From Singulisphaera sp. GP187 (lineage in GTDB: Bacteria > Planctomycetota > Planctomycetia > Isosphaerales > Isosphaeraceae), in NCBI RefSeq assembly GCF_900129635.1, contig NZ_FSRB01000002.1, positions 710,727 through 774,726 on the forward strand: a DNA stretch of 64,000 bases, written 5' to 3'. Shown one piece after another: positions 19,266 through 28,201 of the stretch. The notes beneath the pieces are model-generated. The model was not told where the DNA came from and did no database searches. It saw only the letters and a list, made by a program, of their open reading frames with translations. Each line of letters starts with the position of its first letter. The first letter of the stretch is position 1. The position numbers and the translations under genes were made by a program.

Positions 19266-20057
19266 ATGTTCGGCTTCTTCAAGCAAAAACGGCGTGAGCA
19301 ACTCCGCGAGGCGCCGTTCCCGGCCGATTGGCTCGAGATCATCGAGCGCAACATGCCGCTCTACCGCAGGCTGTCCGAGCCGGACCGAAGCGAGTTGCAG
19401 GGACATATCCAGGTTTTTCTGAGTGAGAAGCATTTCGAGGGCTGCGGTGGCCTCGAGATGACCGAGGAGATCAAGCTGACGATTGCCGCGCAGGCCTGCC
19501 TGCTCCTGCTCCATCGCGAGACGGACTATTATAAGCGACTGATCACGATCTTGGTCTACCCCCGCGCTTATGTGGCCAAGGGGGTCGAGTCGCTGGGGGG
19601 CGGGGTCTTGCTCGAAGGGCCCCAAGCTCGGCTGGGGGAAGCCTGGACGGACGGCGTCGTGGTCCTCTCCTGGGACGATGTCCTGAGCGGTGCGGCCGAC
19701 ATCCGGGACGGGCAGAATGTCGTTCTCCATGAGTTCGCCCACCAGCTCGATCAGGAAGACGGCGTGGCCGACGGCGCCCCGATCCTCGAGCATCGTAGCT
19801 CTTACGTGGCCTGGGCTCGCGTTCTCGGGTCCGAATATGAGCAGCTTCGCGCGGACGAACAGCAGCAACGGAAAACCGTCCTCGATACCTATGGAGCGAC
19901 CAATCCGGCCGAATTCTTCGCGGTCGCGACCGAGTGCTTCTTCGAGAAGCCGGTTCAGCTCCGGAAAAAACATCCGGCGCTCTACGAAGAGCTGAAGGAA
20001 TACTACCGCCAGGATCCCGAGCAACGGCTCGCGGCCGTCGAGCCCGAAGGCCCCTAA
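19266..20057 (+). CDS. mtfA: MtfA-family zinc metallopeptidase
   Basis: 263 aa, normal for MtfA. ATG 19266 follows CAGGAGA at 6-nt spacing and gives the typical short start MFGFFKQKRR; a longer frame from 19200 is not needed. The zinc site is HEFAH from His155, in 'VVLHEFAHQLDQEDG', with a downstream 'NPAEFFAVATECFFEKP' that supplies the third ligand region. 'IAAQACLLLLHR' and 'ILVYPRAYV' are also family features. In E. coli MtfA inactivates the repressor Mlc and so tunes glucose transport; no Mlc or PTS gene is near here, so the target is unknown. Cytoplasmic. Confidence 0.88.
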   Translation: MFGFFKQKRREQLREAPFPADWLEIIERNMPLYRRLSEPDRSELQGHIQVFLSEKHFEGCGGLEMTEEIKLTIAAQACLLLLHRETDYYKRLITILVYPRAYVAKGVESLGGGVLLEGPQARLGEAWTDGVVVLSWDDVLSGAADIRDGQNVVLHEFAHQLDQEDGVADGAPILEHRSSYVAWARVLGSEYEQLRADEQQQRKTVLDTYGATNPAEFFAVATECFFEKPVQLRKKHPALYEELKEYYRQDPEQRLAAVEPEGP

Positions 20058-20393
20058 CCCCCCTTCTGGTGCTCACGATCAGCGCTCGCTCTTCTCCACG
20101 AGTGGCGGGAGGTCCAAGGCCCTGGACCTCTTTCAGACGTGCGTTATCATCGAATAAGGTGAACATTCGGACGCTCTTTGAGCACGGGCGGAAGCCGCTT
20201 TTTTGGGGATGGGGGATCGGGACTCCTCGACTCCGCGGAACAACCTGGAAAAACATGGCCTATCATGGAGTGTGACGAGCGTTCCGTGGTCCTCGGGAGC
20301 AACCAAGGCTGCTCGCCGATCACGGAACAATCGCAACTCATTGGTTACTCATGGCTATTGATTTCGATTCCAGCCGTTCTGGGGAGAGTCACC

Positions 20394-20759
20394 TTGCGTT
20401 TCCGACTCGATGACGAAGGTAATACCTGGCTCCCAAAGTTGTCTCACGCCAAGCCGGACCGGGAGACGCTGACCCACAAGCAGCGGGTCGAGTTCCTCAA
20501 GCTCTTGCACGACGGCTTGGGCTGTACGATGGCCTGTGCTCGGCTCGGGATCGGCGTTCGTGAGATGAAGCAAGCGATCGCGGCCAGCGCGGGCTTCCGC
20601 CGCGCGGTCAGGCAGATCGAATTGGTTCGTGCTGAACGTATGTTTGCACTTCTCTATGATGCTGCGCTCAACGGCGACATGAAAGCCGCGCAGTTCCTCC
20701 TGGCCCGCCACGACCGCAAGGTCGAACAACGCAAGGCCCGGCGCGACACCTCGTCCTGA
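20394..20759 (+). CDS. Small helical HTH-like protein
   Basis: 121 aa from TTG 20394, chosen because GGGGAGAG lies about 6 nt upstream and the sequence upstream of it has poor coding character; the frame is open to 20178. The core 'LTHKQRVEFLKLLHDGLGCT' then 'ACARLGIGVREMKQAIA' resembles the helix-turn-helix of small terminase or transposase-associated proteins, and the C-terminus is basic ('FLLARHDRKVEQRKARRD'). No other phage gene is nearby. It may bind DNA. The 20058-20393 gap before it shows no other feature. Confidence 0.5.
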   Translation: MRFRLDDEGNTWLPKLSHAKPDRETLTHKQRVEFLKLLHDGLGCTMACARLGIGVREMKQAIAASAGFRRAVRQIELVRAERMFALLYDAALNGDMKAAQFLLARHDRKVEQRKARRDTSS

Positions 20760-20903
20760 TCGATCCTGACGAGCCGGAATCGAATCGAATCGAGTCGAAT
20801 GGCATGGTGATGCGCCTGCCCGCTCCGGAGCCGGGGCTTCAGCGCTCGTTGTCGTTGCACCGTGGAGCCAACAATCTCAGGGTTGTTGGTGAATGATCAT
20901 CCG

Positions 20904-21668
20904 TCAATGACCGTCGGCCATTCTCCCTGGGCCGAAGCCAGAAACCGGATGGGGCGTGAGGCTCGACCCGGCCGGCACTTGAACCTCGTTCAAGAAGGCT
21001 GCCGCCGTCTGGTCGCCCGAACTCCAGGGGGCGATGACTCGAAGCATGAACTGGAAGTGGACCACGCTTCCCGCGACCACGAAAACGTGGAAGATCTCGT
21101 GCGGGCCGATGACTCCCGGCCAGAGGATCGGCCAACCGACCACGTTGATGATCGCGCCCACGCTGTAGAAGGCACCACCGACCAGGATCGGACGGAGCAG
21201 GCGAAACGACAGATTCCGGGCGAGTTCGATGTAGCAGAGGATCGATCCCCAGCCCATCAGCAGATAGAGCCCGGTCGGCAGCCACTTCGGTAGGTTGGCA
21301 CACGCGAGGTGGAGCGTGATCCCGAGGAACGCTGAAAGCCAGGCGAAGGCCAGGGTGCCGAATCGCCAAGGGCCACGCATCAGGGTCCAGGCGATCGGGG
21401 TGTAAGTCCCCGCGATCAGCAGGTAGATCCCGATGTGGTCAAAGAGCAGGTAGGACGAAAGCGCGTCGCCAGCCCCGTGAACGCTGTGGTAGAGCGTGCT
21501 GGCCGTGGCACACAAGGCCAGGCAAATCGTATATCCCAGCAGCATGGCCTGCCGCGTACGATGGCCGCCGGCACGGAGCCAGAGTAAGATCGATCCGGGG
21601 AACGCCAATAAGAGCCACGCTCCGTGGCTCCAGGCACTGACAGGTTCGCGTAAGTCGAAGAAATTCAT
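20904..21668 (-). CDS. Hemolysin III / PAQR-family membrane protein
   Basis: 254 aa with seven hydrophobic segments. Family signatures are present: 'EPVSAWSHGAWLLL' at the start, 'ATASTLYHSV' in the second helix region with the conserved S..YH, 'DHIGIYLLIAGTYTPI', and the C-terminal 'GPHEIFHVFVVAGSVVHF' with the H...H zinc ligands. The family includes bacterial YqfA/HlyIII and eukaryotic adiponectin receptors; many have a zinc-dependent ceramidase-like site. The role in this cell is unknown. The C-terminal 40 residues are an unusual Pro/Gly-rich extension. Confidence 0.87.
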   Translation of the reverse strand: MNFFDLREPVSAWSHGAWLLLAFPGSILLWLRAGGHRTRQAMLLGYTICLALCATASTLYHSVHGAGDALSSYLLFDHIGIYLLIAGTYTPIAWTLMRGPWRFGTLAFAWLSAFLGITLHLACANLPKWLPTGLYLLMGWGSILCYIELARNLSFRLLRPILVGGAFYSVGAIINVVGWPILWPGVIGPHEIFHVFVVAGSVVHFQFMLRVIAPWSSGDQTAAAFLNEVQVPAGSSLTPHPVSGFGPGRMADGH

Positions 21669-22026
21669 GGGATCGTTTCACCCGGCCGGGGGCCGCCATG
21701 AGATCGGAACCCCACTCGCCTTCTTCGCTCGGAACTCGGTGGACCGCGCCCATTCCGTACGACCGCGTCTCGCATTCCATCCTAAGCAAATCCGATTCCT
21801 TTCGGGGAAGCATTTTGCTCAAGGTGGCCGCTCATCGAGCGTTGACCGTCATTCGCTCGCGTTCGAGCTCGAAGACTTGCTGGGCGGGGATATCGATTGG
21901 TTCGGCTTGGATCGTACGTGTCCTTGAGCGAATCGTGCGAGCGGCCGAGGGGAGTCGGGACGAGCGTCTCAGGAAAGTTGGGGCCGGAGGGTGGAGTTGG
22001 GGCCGGTCGACAACGGAGGATTACTG
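21669..22026. other. Divergent intergenic between the hemolysin III and OsmC genes
   Basis: 358 bp, probably two divergent promoters. GGAGG at 22016-22020 is the OsmC ribosome site. No repeat or clear operator seen. Confidence 0.4.
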
Positions 22027-22545
22027 ATGGATGCCAAGGAGCTTCGCGCCGCGCAGGCGCCATTGAAAGCCCGCTATCGTGACGAACCCGCCACGGCGCG
22101 AGTTACTTTGAGCGCCCGGGGAACCCTGGATGGGTCGGGGCTCACCTGCCGGCTGGACAGTGCTCGGGGGCGGGTTGAGGCCGGCCTGCACCCGGCGACC
22201 GGTGGTGATGGGCTGGCGCTCTGCTCAGGCGACATGTTGCTGGAGTCGCTGGTCGCCTGCGCGGGGGTGACCTTGCGTGCGGTGGCCACCGCCCTGGAAG
22301 TGACCATCCGCGGGGGCACCGTGAGCGCCCAGGGCGATCTCGACTTTCGAGGCACCCTGGCCGTCGATAAACAGGTGCCCGTTGGTCTCCAGGACATCCG
22401 GCTCGAGTTTGAGCTTGAGACCGACGCGACGGCGGAGCAGTTGGAAACGCTTTTGAAGCTGACCGAACGCTATTGTGTGGTCTATCAGACTTTGAAAAAC
22501 CCGCCTGCCCTGTCCGTCTCCCACCACCGCGTCGTTCTCGACTGA
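22027..22545 (+). CDS. OsmC-family peroxide/thiol protein
   Basis: 172 aa. ATG 22027 has GGAGG 6-7 nt upstream. The family framework is clear: 'GGDGLALCSGDMLLESLVACAGVTLRAVA' holds the conserved cysteine in 'VACAGV', and 'LLKLTERYCVVYQTL' holds the second cysteine. In Ohr/OsmC proteins these two cysteines reduce organic hydroperoxides with a lipoyl or thiol donor. The first family cysteine normally follows 'EALLAACC'; both positions are kept here. Cytoplasmic. It converges with the TlpA-like gene 30 bp away. Confidence 0.85.
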   Translation: MDAKELRAAQAPLKARYRDEPATARVTLSARGTLDGSGLTCRLDSARGRVEAGLHPATGGDGLALCSGDMLLESLVACAGVTLRAVATALEVTIRGGTVSAQGDLDFRGTLAVDKQVPVGLQDIRLEFELETDATAEQLETLLKLTERYCVVYQTLKNPPALSVSHHRVVLD

Positions 22546-22575
22546 CGTCGCCTCGCGACGAAATCAGAGGATCCA

Positions 22576-23832
22576 TCACTTGGTCTGATCATTCGGGAGG
22601 GGAGGAAGGCCTTCGAGTGCCGCGCGGACGACCGGGAGCTCCTTGGTCTCCCGCGTGATCGCGCGGACGATGCCGTCAGGGCCGATCACGACGGTCGTGG
22701 GCAAGCGCCGGATGCCGAACGAGGCGGCCGTCAAGTCCTTGGGATCGAGCAGGACGGGGACGGGGAGCCGGAGCTTCGAGGACGCGAGGGCCTTCCGCGC
22801 GTCCTCGGCGTCCTCGCCCACGCTGACCGTGTACAGGGCCACTCCGCGTTCCTTGCATTGGGGGGCGAGCTCGGCCAAGGGGGGAAGGACTGCCAGGGAG
22901 TCACTCGACCAACTCGCCCAGAAGACGAGGACGACCGGCTGGCCCTTGAGGCTGGCGAGGTTGACCTCGTTGCCGTCGAGCACCTTGAGAGCGGTCGCCG
23001 GCGCGGGCTTGCCGACGAGTTCGGCCGACTCCTGGTAAAAGAGGGTCTCGAACACGTCCTCGACACGCCTGGCCTCTGCAGGCACCTCCGCGCGAAAGAC
23101 TTGATCCGGAATCGGCTGGTCGATCGTCCAGGCGTAGCGGGCCTCGCGGACCACCGTGCTCTCCTTACCGCCGCTGAGCGGTGTCACCCGGGTCGAGGTC
23201 ATTTTTCGCTCGAGCGGTTGGTCCTTGGGGCCGATCCAGAGGTCGAGGACTGCGCCATGCCAGTCGACGCGAAAGTGTTCCGTGGCGATGCCGTCGACCT
23301 CCTCGGGGCCGACGAGCTTCGCTTCGGTGGTCTCGCGGAGAATATGGTCGCGCATGTCGTGCCGGGTGAGGATCTCCAGGCCCGACCCTTCGAGGACCTT
23401 GGGGATGATCAGGGTCCGCGCGATCTGGCCGGCGGGGTTCGGCCCCTCGTACCGGGAGTAGACCTTCGGTTCGAGGTCGTAGAGTGTGACCAGCGATCGG
23501 CCGTCGCACACCGCGCGAAGTACCGGTTTTCTGACGTCGTCGACAACCGTCTCGGATTCAATTGCGACGGAGTCGGGCCGCCGGGCGGTCAGGGTGTGGG
23601 TCACGACCGTGTCGGGGGCGGCTTCGCCGGCGACGGTCGACTTGGTGATCATCTTGACCAAGACGCGGAACGTCTTGGCGTTCCTCATCACCGTTTGCGA
23701 AGCCGTCAGGACCTCGTCAAACCGCGGGTCGATCCGTTTCGCCTCGGTCAAGGGCTTGAACGGGGAATCCTCGGTCTTGGGCGTCTGGGCCAACACGACG
23801 AGGCCAAGCACGGCGAAACAAGAAGAAAACAT
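22576..23832 (-). CDS. Secreted DUF2092-like plus TlpA-like protein lacking CxxC
   Basis: 418 aa. Signal peptide at residues 1-16 (MFSSCFAVLGLVVLAQT). Residues about 35-260 resemble the DUF2092/LolA-like half-barrel ('DEVLTASQTVMRNAKTFRV', 'VDGIATEHFRVDWHGAVLDL'). Residues about 280-410 are a thioredoxin/TlpA fold ('LVGKPAPATALKVLDG', 'LKGQPVVLVFWASW', 'IRRLPTTVVIGPDGIV' with the cis-proline). The active-site motif that should read WCxxC is W-S-S-D-S, so both redox cysteines are serines. It cannot do disulfide exchange in the usual way and may bind a partner instead. It is followed 57 bp upstream by another secreted protein gene on the same strand. Confidence 0.82.
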   Translation of the reverse strand: MFSSCFAVLGLVVLAQTPKTEDSPFKPLTEAKRIDPRFDEVLTASQTVMRNAKTFRVLVKMITKSTVAGEAAPDTVVTHTLTARRPDSVAIESETVVDDVRKPVLRAVCDGRSLVTLYDLEPKVYSRYEGPNPAGQIARTLIIPKVLEGSGLEILTRHDMRDHILRETTEAKLVGPEEVDGIATEHFRVDWHGAVLDLWIGPKDQPLERKMTSTRVTPLSGGKESTVVREARYAWTIDQPIPDQVFRAEVPAEARRVEDVFETLFYQESAELVGKPAPATALKVLDGNEVNLASLKGQPVVLVFWASWSSDSLAVLPPLAELAPQCKERGVALYTVSVGEDAEDARKALASSKLRLPVPVLLDPKDLTAASFGIRRLPTTVVIGPDGIVRAITRETKELPVVRAALEGLPPLPNDQTK

Positions 23833-23889
23833 GAATTTGCTCCGATTTGGAAAAGCCGATTCGGGGCGACGCGGGGGCTTCGCGGTCGA

Positions 23890-25206
23890 TCAGTTCAGCA
23901 TCCCTTGGAGTTGGTTGAGCATGTTGGCGAGGTCTTGGAACCGTGCGATGTTGGGCCCGATCCGCCCGCGCGCGACCGCGGCGATCCGTCGACCGATGGC
24001 GTTCGCGTAGTTCTGGGCCACGGCCATCGTCTGCACGAGTTCGCGCCGGGGTGCGCCGACCAGGACTTGCTGGTTCAAGTTGAGCAGGCTACCGCGGAGG
24101 TTACGTGCGTCGGCGACGAACTGGAACCCTCCGGGCACCGCGCCTGCATTGGCGGAGATGCCTTGAAGGAAGCCGTCGCTTTCGGCCAGGACCTGGTTGA
24201 GCAAGGCCAGGAAGGCTGGCCCCGGACGAGGACCGCCGCTTCCGGGGAGAACGGGAAAGCCGGGGTTCGCGATGACTCCGCCCCCGATCCCTGGCCTGGG
24301 GAGTCCGAGCTGGCCCGGGATGTTCAGGAGGGCGGCCACCTGATTCAGCGAGTCGAGGACGAGCGACCAGGTCTGGATCACCGGTGGCGGCGGATTGGTT
24401 TGTGCCAGGAGCGTATTGATGTCGTTGGCCACCAGGCGGAGTTGCTGGCAGGTCTGCTGCAAATCTTCGAAGCGAACCGGGGAGTTGAGCAAACCTTGGA
24501 AGTAGCGGACCTGCTCGCTCAGTGATTGCGCCGAGTCGGCCAGCGGCCGGAACGTGTTCTGGACGAAGCGGGAATAATTGTTCGTCGCGATCCGGAGGTT
24601 GGCGGTCGCATCGGTCAGGCTGCGAATTGAGCACGGCAGCCCCGGGATCTGGATCGGCTGGACGCCGATCAGCGGCGGCGGCCCGCCGGGCAGTGGGCCG
24701 TAGGCGCCGATGATGTTGCGGATCTGGAAGGCGACCTTTTGGAGCCGGTCGACCGACGCGGAGCTGCGGGGCGAATTTCCCCCCACGCTGCGCATGACGC
24801 TATTCAACTCGGTGAAGGCCACATCGAACTGGTTCATGGAGCCGCCGATTTGCGCCTGCCCCGCGGCGCCGAACTGGGCGTTCTGCGCGACCTGGTTGGC
24901 CGCGTTGAGCACCGCTCCCGCCCGCATTTCGAGCTGGCGGCCCTCGAACGTCCCGTAGAGTTCATAGCGGAGGTTGTCGAGCAGTTGCTGGGCCTCGGTG
25001 GCCAGGGAGTTGGCCAGCGACGGCAACCGTTGCGGACTGACCGCGCCGGCGGGCGGATAGAATTGGTTGTCGTCGGGGTTGTACGGGGCGCTATAATTCG
25101 GGGTGTTCGGCGGCGGATACGGGTTCCCGAATTGTCCGAGGGAGGGCCGAGAAACCAGAAGGACCAGGAATGGACACCATCCAACGATGAGCACTCGCGT
25201 TTTCAT
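23890..25206 (-). CDS. Secreted helical protein of unknown function
   Basis: 438 aa from ATG 25206, with GAGG about 10 nt upstream; the open frame further back is unlikely to be used. Signal peptide at residues 1-24 ('MKTRVLIVGWCPFLVLLVSR', then SLGQ). A Pro/Tyr/Asn-rich linker follows, then mostly long helices with repeated 'LLNQVLAESDGFLQG', 'LRGSLLNLNQQVLV'-type segments, and a second Pro/Gly-rich linker. No family recognised. Periplasmic or surface location is expected. It precedes the DUF2092/TlpA-like gene by 57 bp, so the two may form an operon. Confidence 0.65.
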   Translation of the reverse strand: MKTRVLIVGWCPFLVLLVSRPSLGQFGNPYPPPNTPNYSAPYNPDDNQFYPPAGAVSPQRLPSLANSLATEAQQLLDNLRYELYGTFEGRQLEMRAGAVLNAANQVAQNAQFGAAGQAQIGGSMNQFDVAFTELNSVMRSVGGNSPRSSASVDRLQKVAFQIRNIIGAYGPLPGGPPPLIGVQPIQIPGLPCSIRSLTDATANLRIATNNYSRFVQNTFRPLADSAQSLSEQVRYFQGLLNSPVRFEDLQQTCQQLRLVANDINTLLAQTNPPPPVIQTWSLVLDSLNQVAALLNIPGQLGLPRPGIGGGVIANPGFPVLPGSGGPRPGPAFLALLNQVLAESDGFLQGISANAGAVPGGFQFVADARNLRGSLLNLNQQVLVGAPRRELVQTMAVAQNYANAIGRRIAAVARGRIGPNIARFQDLANMLNQLQGMLN

Positions 25207-25673
25207 GTTTTGGGTCCTCGGCGACCGCCAAAGGAAGTTGCGTCCGGCCCGTGGGGCGTACGGCTTGGGGCGCGGGAGTCCGAAGTGATCCCTTGGGCAC
25301 TCCTTTGTAACGGTTCGCTCACGCGCGAGCCGTCGCGAATCCGAAGCGGTTGGGATTCCGTCGTGGCCGCCTGCTGACAAATCCGGCCGGGATCGGCTAG
25401 AGTTGAACAGGTTGATACGGATGTTTCAATGATGACGGCTCTGATCATGGCCTGATTTCTTCCGAGAGGCGTGGACTGGGATCGAGCCGTTGCGGATTTC
25501 AATCGGGTGCGCGATCGGCGACGATCGACGACTCGACGGGACCAGACCTTGATATCCAACCTTGCTCGCCCACCCCACTCGGCCGCCGTTGACGGGGTCA
25601 GTCGACCACGGATCAAAACAACCGGAGAGACCTGCGCCTGCGGTATGGCCGGGGGGGCGGTCGGGCTTTTCTC
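25207..25673. other. Divergent intergenic before the PAS histidine kinase
   Basis: 467 bp between divergent genes; presumably holds both promoters. I see no repeat, RNA fold or conserved box I can support. Confidence 0.35.
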
Positions 25674-27194
25674 ATGAATGTGACTATTCCGTGTGCCCAC
25701 TGCGGGCGACCGCTGAAGGCTCCTCAGCAGATGGCCGGTCGACCGGTCCAGTGCCCAAGTTGCAGTGGTCGGTTTGTGCTCCCCGAGAACCTCGGGCGGT
25801 CCGCCCCCACGCGAGGGCCGGGTTCGTCGTTGTCCGCCCATTCGATGCCGACCCATGATGATATGCTGAGCCGTTCGATGCTGGTGCCGGCTCCCGGCGC
25901 GGGGGGTGGGGCGCCGGCCGGCCTGATCTGTCGCCTTGCGCCCGATTCGCTCCGCTGGCTCGAAGTGACCGAGCACCTGGGCGCGTTCCTCGGTCAGACT
26001 CTGGGCGAACTCCGCAAGCGGAGCTTTCTGGAGTTTCTCCACCACGACGATCAGGCCCTGGCCGAAGATGAGTTTCGCCAGGCGCTCGAGCATGGGGAAC
26101 GACACGACTTCGTGCTGAGAGTCCGAGGCGCCTCGGGCGAGTGGCACTATATGCGGGTCCACACCCAGGCCCGCTACGAGCGGAACGGCCGGGTCCACCA
26201 CATCCGCTGCAACCTGAAGGATGTCACCGACCGGATTCGCGCCGAGCAGGAACTGCGGAGACGGACCGAGCAGTTGACCGACGCCAACCAGCGGCTCCGT
26301 CAGGCCAATGAGAAGCTCAAGGAAGCGCAGAGCCAGCTCATCCATTCCGAGAAGCTCGCCTCGTTGGGCACGCTCGCGGCGGGCATGGCGCACGAGATCA
26401 ACAATCCGCTGGCGTTCGCTTCCAGCAACGTCGAGGTGCTCGAACGCGAGTTGGGCACGATCTTGACGCTCCTCGGCCGCTATCGGTCGGGCTGGGACCT
26501 CTTGCAGCAGGCCAACCCCGAGCTGGCCGCCGAGATCGCTCAGCTCGAAGAGCAGGTCGACATGCCCTATCTTCAGGAGAACCTGCTGAGCATGGCCCAA
26601 TCGACCCGCAAGGGGTTGAAACGGGTCGCCCAGACCGTTCAAAACCTGCGTGGATTTGCCCAGCTCGATCGGGCTGAGATCGGTGAAATCGACGTCAACC
26701 TGGCGATCGATCAGAGCCTGAGCATGCTCGGCGACCTGTTGAACCGCAACCAGATCGAGGTGGTCCGCCGCTTCGCCGATCTCCCCCTGCTCGAATGTGC
26801 CCCCGCGCACATCAACCAGGTTTTCCTCAACCTCCTGATGAATGCCATGCAGGCCATCGAGGCGTCCGGCCGACCGTCCGGCCGCCTCGAGGTGATCACC
26901 GGGCGTTCGGGGGAGCTCATCCTGGTGGAGCTCATGGACGACGGCTGCGGCATCCCTCCCGAAATTCTCTCCAAAATCTTCGACCCCTTCTTCACCACCA
27001 AGCCCATCGGTCGCGGCACCGGACTCGGCCTGAGCCTCAGCCACGGCATCATCGCCGAGCATGGCGGGCGCGTCGACGTCGAGAGCGAAGTCGGCTCGGG
27101 GACCCGGTTCCGGATCCAGGTGCCGATCCGTCGTCCCGCCGGCCGCGCTAATCCTCCGAAAGACGCAAGCGCCTCGGCCCCGCCCATCATGTAG
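25674..27194 (+). CDS. Zinc-ribbon PAS sensor histidine kinase
   Basis: 506 aa, cytoplasmic. Residues 1-40 form a zinc ribbon (CAHC...CPSC) like those found ahead of many planctomycete proteins. A PAS domain covers about 80-190 ('GEWHYMRVHTQARYERNGRV'). A coiled linker (about 190-230) leads to HisKA with His240 in 'AGMAHEINNPLAFASSNVEV', then HATPase with N box 'VFLNLLMNAMQAIE', 'DDGCGIPPEILSKIFDPFFT' and 'GRGTGLGLSLSHGI'. This is the NtrB-like class. No receiver domain or regulator gene is nearby, so the partner is unknown. Confidence 0.87.
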   Translation: MNVTIPCAHCGRPLKAPQQMAGRPVQCPSCSGRFVLPENLGRSAPTRGPGSSLSAHSMPTHDDMLSRSMLVPAPGAGGGAPAGLICRLAPDSLRWLEVTEHLGAFLGQTLGELRKRSFLEFLHHDDQALAEDEFRQALEHGERHDFVLRVRGASGEWHYMRVHTQARYERNGRVHHIRCNLKDVTDRIRAEQELRRRTEQLTDANQRLRQANEKLKEAQSQLIHSEKLASLGTLAAGMAHEINNPLAFASSNVEVLERELGTILTLLGRYRSGWDLLQQANPELAAEIAQLEEQVDMPYLQENLLSMAQSTRKGLKRVAQTVQNLRGFAQLDRAEIGEIDVNLAIDQSLSMLGDLLNRNQIEVVRRFADLPLLECAPAHINQVFLNLLMNAMQAIEASGRPSGRLEVITGRSGELILVELMDDGCGIPPEILSKIFDPFFTTKPIGRGTGLGLSLSHGIIAEHGGRVDVESEVGSGTRFRIQVPIRRPAGRANPPKDASASAPPIM

Positions 27195-27208
27195 CGATCG
27201 CCCGTCCC

Positions 27209-27600
27209 TTTTTTTAACGACCCGCCAAAGAGCTAAGAATCCCCCTCGTTCCCACGGTCCTCCGCTATGCCTTACCCACAAGTGGGGGTCTGGCCCGGTG
27301 TCCAGCGAGGGTGATCGGCGCAAGTGCCTGAGAGTCCTCCAGTTGTGGCATCCAGCTCGGGCCACAGCCCCCTTCCGTAACCTCCGGATTGCTAACAACT
27401 TACGACTTGTGGGTAAGGCATAGCGGTCCTCCGTGGGAATGCCGTCCTCGACGCTCCGCGTCGTCTGGCCCTCGCAAGCCGAGGCCGCAGAGCGTCCCAG
27501 ACTGCATTCCCACGGGGGACCGTGGGAACGAGTCGCGAGCGGCTTTCTCGCCCTGGATCGGGTCGTTGTTTTTTTGGACGGGCGAGCCTTTGAGCCCATC
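27209..27600. repeat. Long dispersed repeat, copy A (interrupted by a MITE)
   Basis: Shares CCCCCTCGTTCCCACGGTCC, the GACGCTCCGCGTCGTCTGGC block, CAGAGCGTCCCAGACT and CGCCCTGGATCGGGTC with copy B at 41547-41900. It contains palindromes of the CCCACGGGGGACCGTGGG kind. It is interrupted at 27265-27423. No gene is visible. Confidence 0.8.
27265..27423. mobile_element. 159-bp MITE-like element, 18-bp TIRs, 10-bp target duplication
   Basis: Ends are perfect 18-bp inverted repeats (CTATGCCTTACCCACAAG at 27265-27282 and its complement at 27406-27423). The direct repeat CGGTCCTCCG flanks it at 27255-27264 and 27424-27433. In copy B of the host repeat (41590s) the site occurs once, unbroken, which proves an insertion. 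Non-coding centre. A 10-bp duplication recalls IS4-like elements; family not confirmed. Confidence 0.85.
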
Positions 27601-27612
27601 GCCGTTTTTTTT

Positions 27613-27655
27613 CGCTCGCCCGTAAGGCGAGCGGGGAGCGTGAGCTCCCTGTCTT
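27613..27655. repeat. REP-like palindrome, copy 4
   Basis: GCTCGCCCGTAAGGCGAGC then GGGGAGCGTGAGCTCCCT. It faces the inverted copy at 28002-28042 across about 350 bp. Confidence 0.75.
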
Positions 27656-27800
27656 TGTCGGTTGACGCGGAAAAGTGTTTTATTGCTTGCATGTTGATGA
27701 TAAAATGTCTGTTAGTGTTTGAATGAGAATTTATTGGAGGCTGTCGCAAGGAAACCGGGCCATCTGTCTGCCCCGGAGGCCGAAATTCGCGGGAAAAACT

Positions 27801-27910
27801 CATTCCCACGCTCGGCGTGGGAATGTCGTTTTGGCCGCTCTGCGGCCCCACCCGCCGGGGAAGACGACGCGGAGCGTCGCGGACGGCATTCCCACGCAGA
27901 GCGTGGGAAC
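27801..27910. repeat. Pair of CATTCCCACG palindromes
   Basis: CATTCCCACG-CTCGG-CGTGGGAATG at 27801-27825 and a close copy CATTCCCACGCAGAGCGTGG at 27887-27906 with further pairing. Related to arms in the long repeats at 27434-27530 and 41812-41850. No gene is visible between 27656 and 28001. Confidence 0.65.
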
Positions 27911-28001
27911 GAGATCCCGGGATCCTTGCTACCGTCTCTTTTTTCGCCCGCCCGCATGGCGAACGTGGGTCATTGTCGCTTGGCGTTGGAATCGGTCCGA
28001 A

Positions 28002-28042
28002 GACAGGGAGCTGACGCTCCCCGCTCGCCTTTCGGGCGAGCG
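28002..28042. repeat. REP-like palindrome, copy 5 (reverse)
   Basis: GGGAGCTGACGCTCCCC followed by GCTCGCCTTTCGGGCGAGCG: reverse orientation of the 9841 family. Confidence 0.75.
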
Positions 28043-28201
28043 TTTGCTTGTGCCGGGTTCGTTTTTTTCAACGGGGCCAAGAAAAATCGCCAACCAGGCG
28101 ATGAAATCGAAATGCCAGCCTCTTGAATACCCCAGGACGTTCTTGTAAAAGAGTTCCACTTGCCCTTGGCGGTTGCTGTTACGGCTACCGTTGAGGGAGG
28201 G

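Noticed and set aside
20394-20759. Prophage small terminase
   Set aside because: Only weak HTH resemblance and no neighbouring phage genes.
25203-27851. 882-aa minus-strand frame
   Set aside because: Runs through repeats, a MITE and the antisense of the histidine kinase; composition is not that of a gene.
27195-28200. CRISPR array in the repeat-rich gap
   Set aside because: The repeats are palindromes and long copies without regular spacing or unique spacers.
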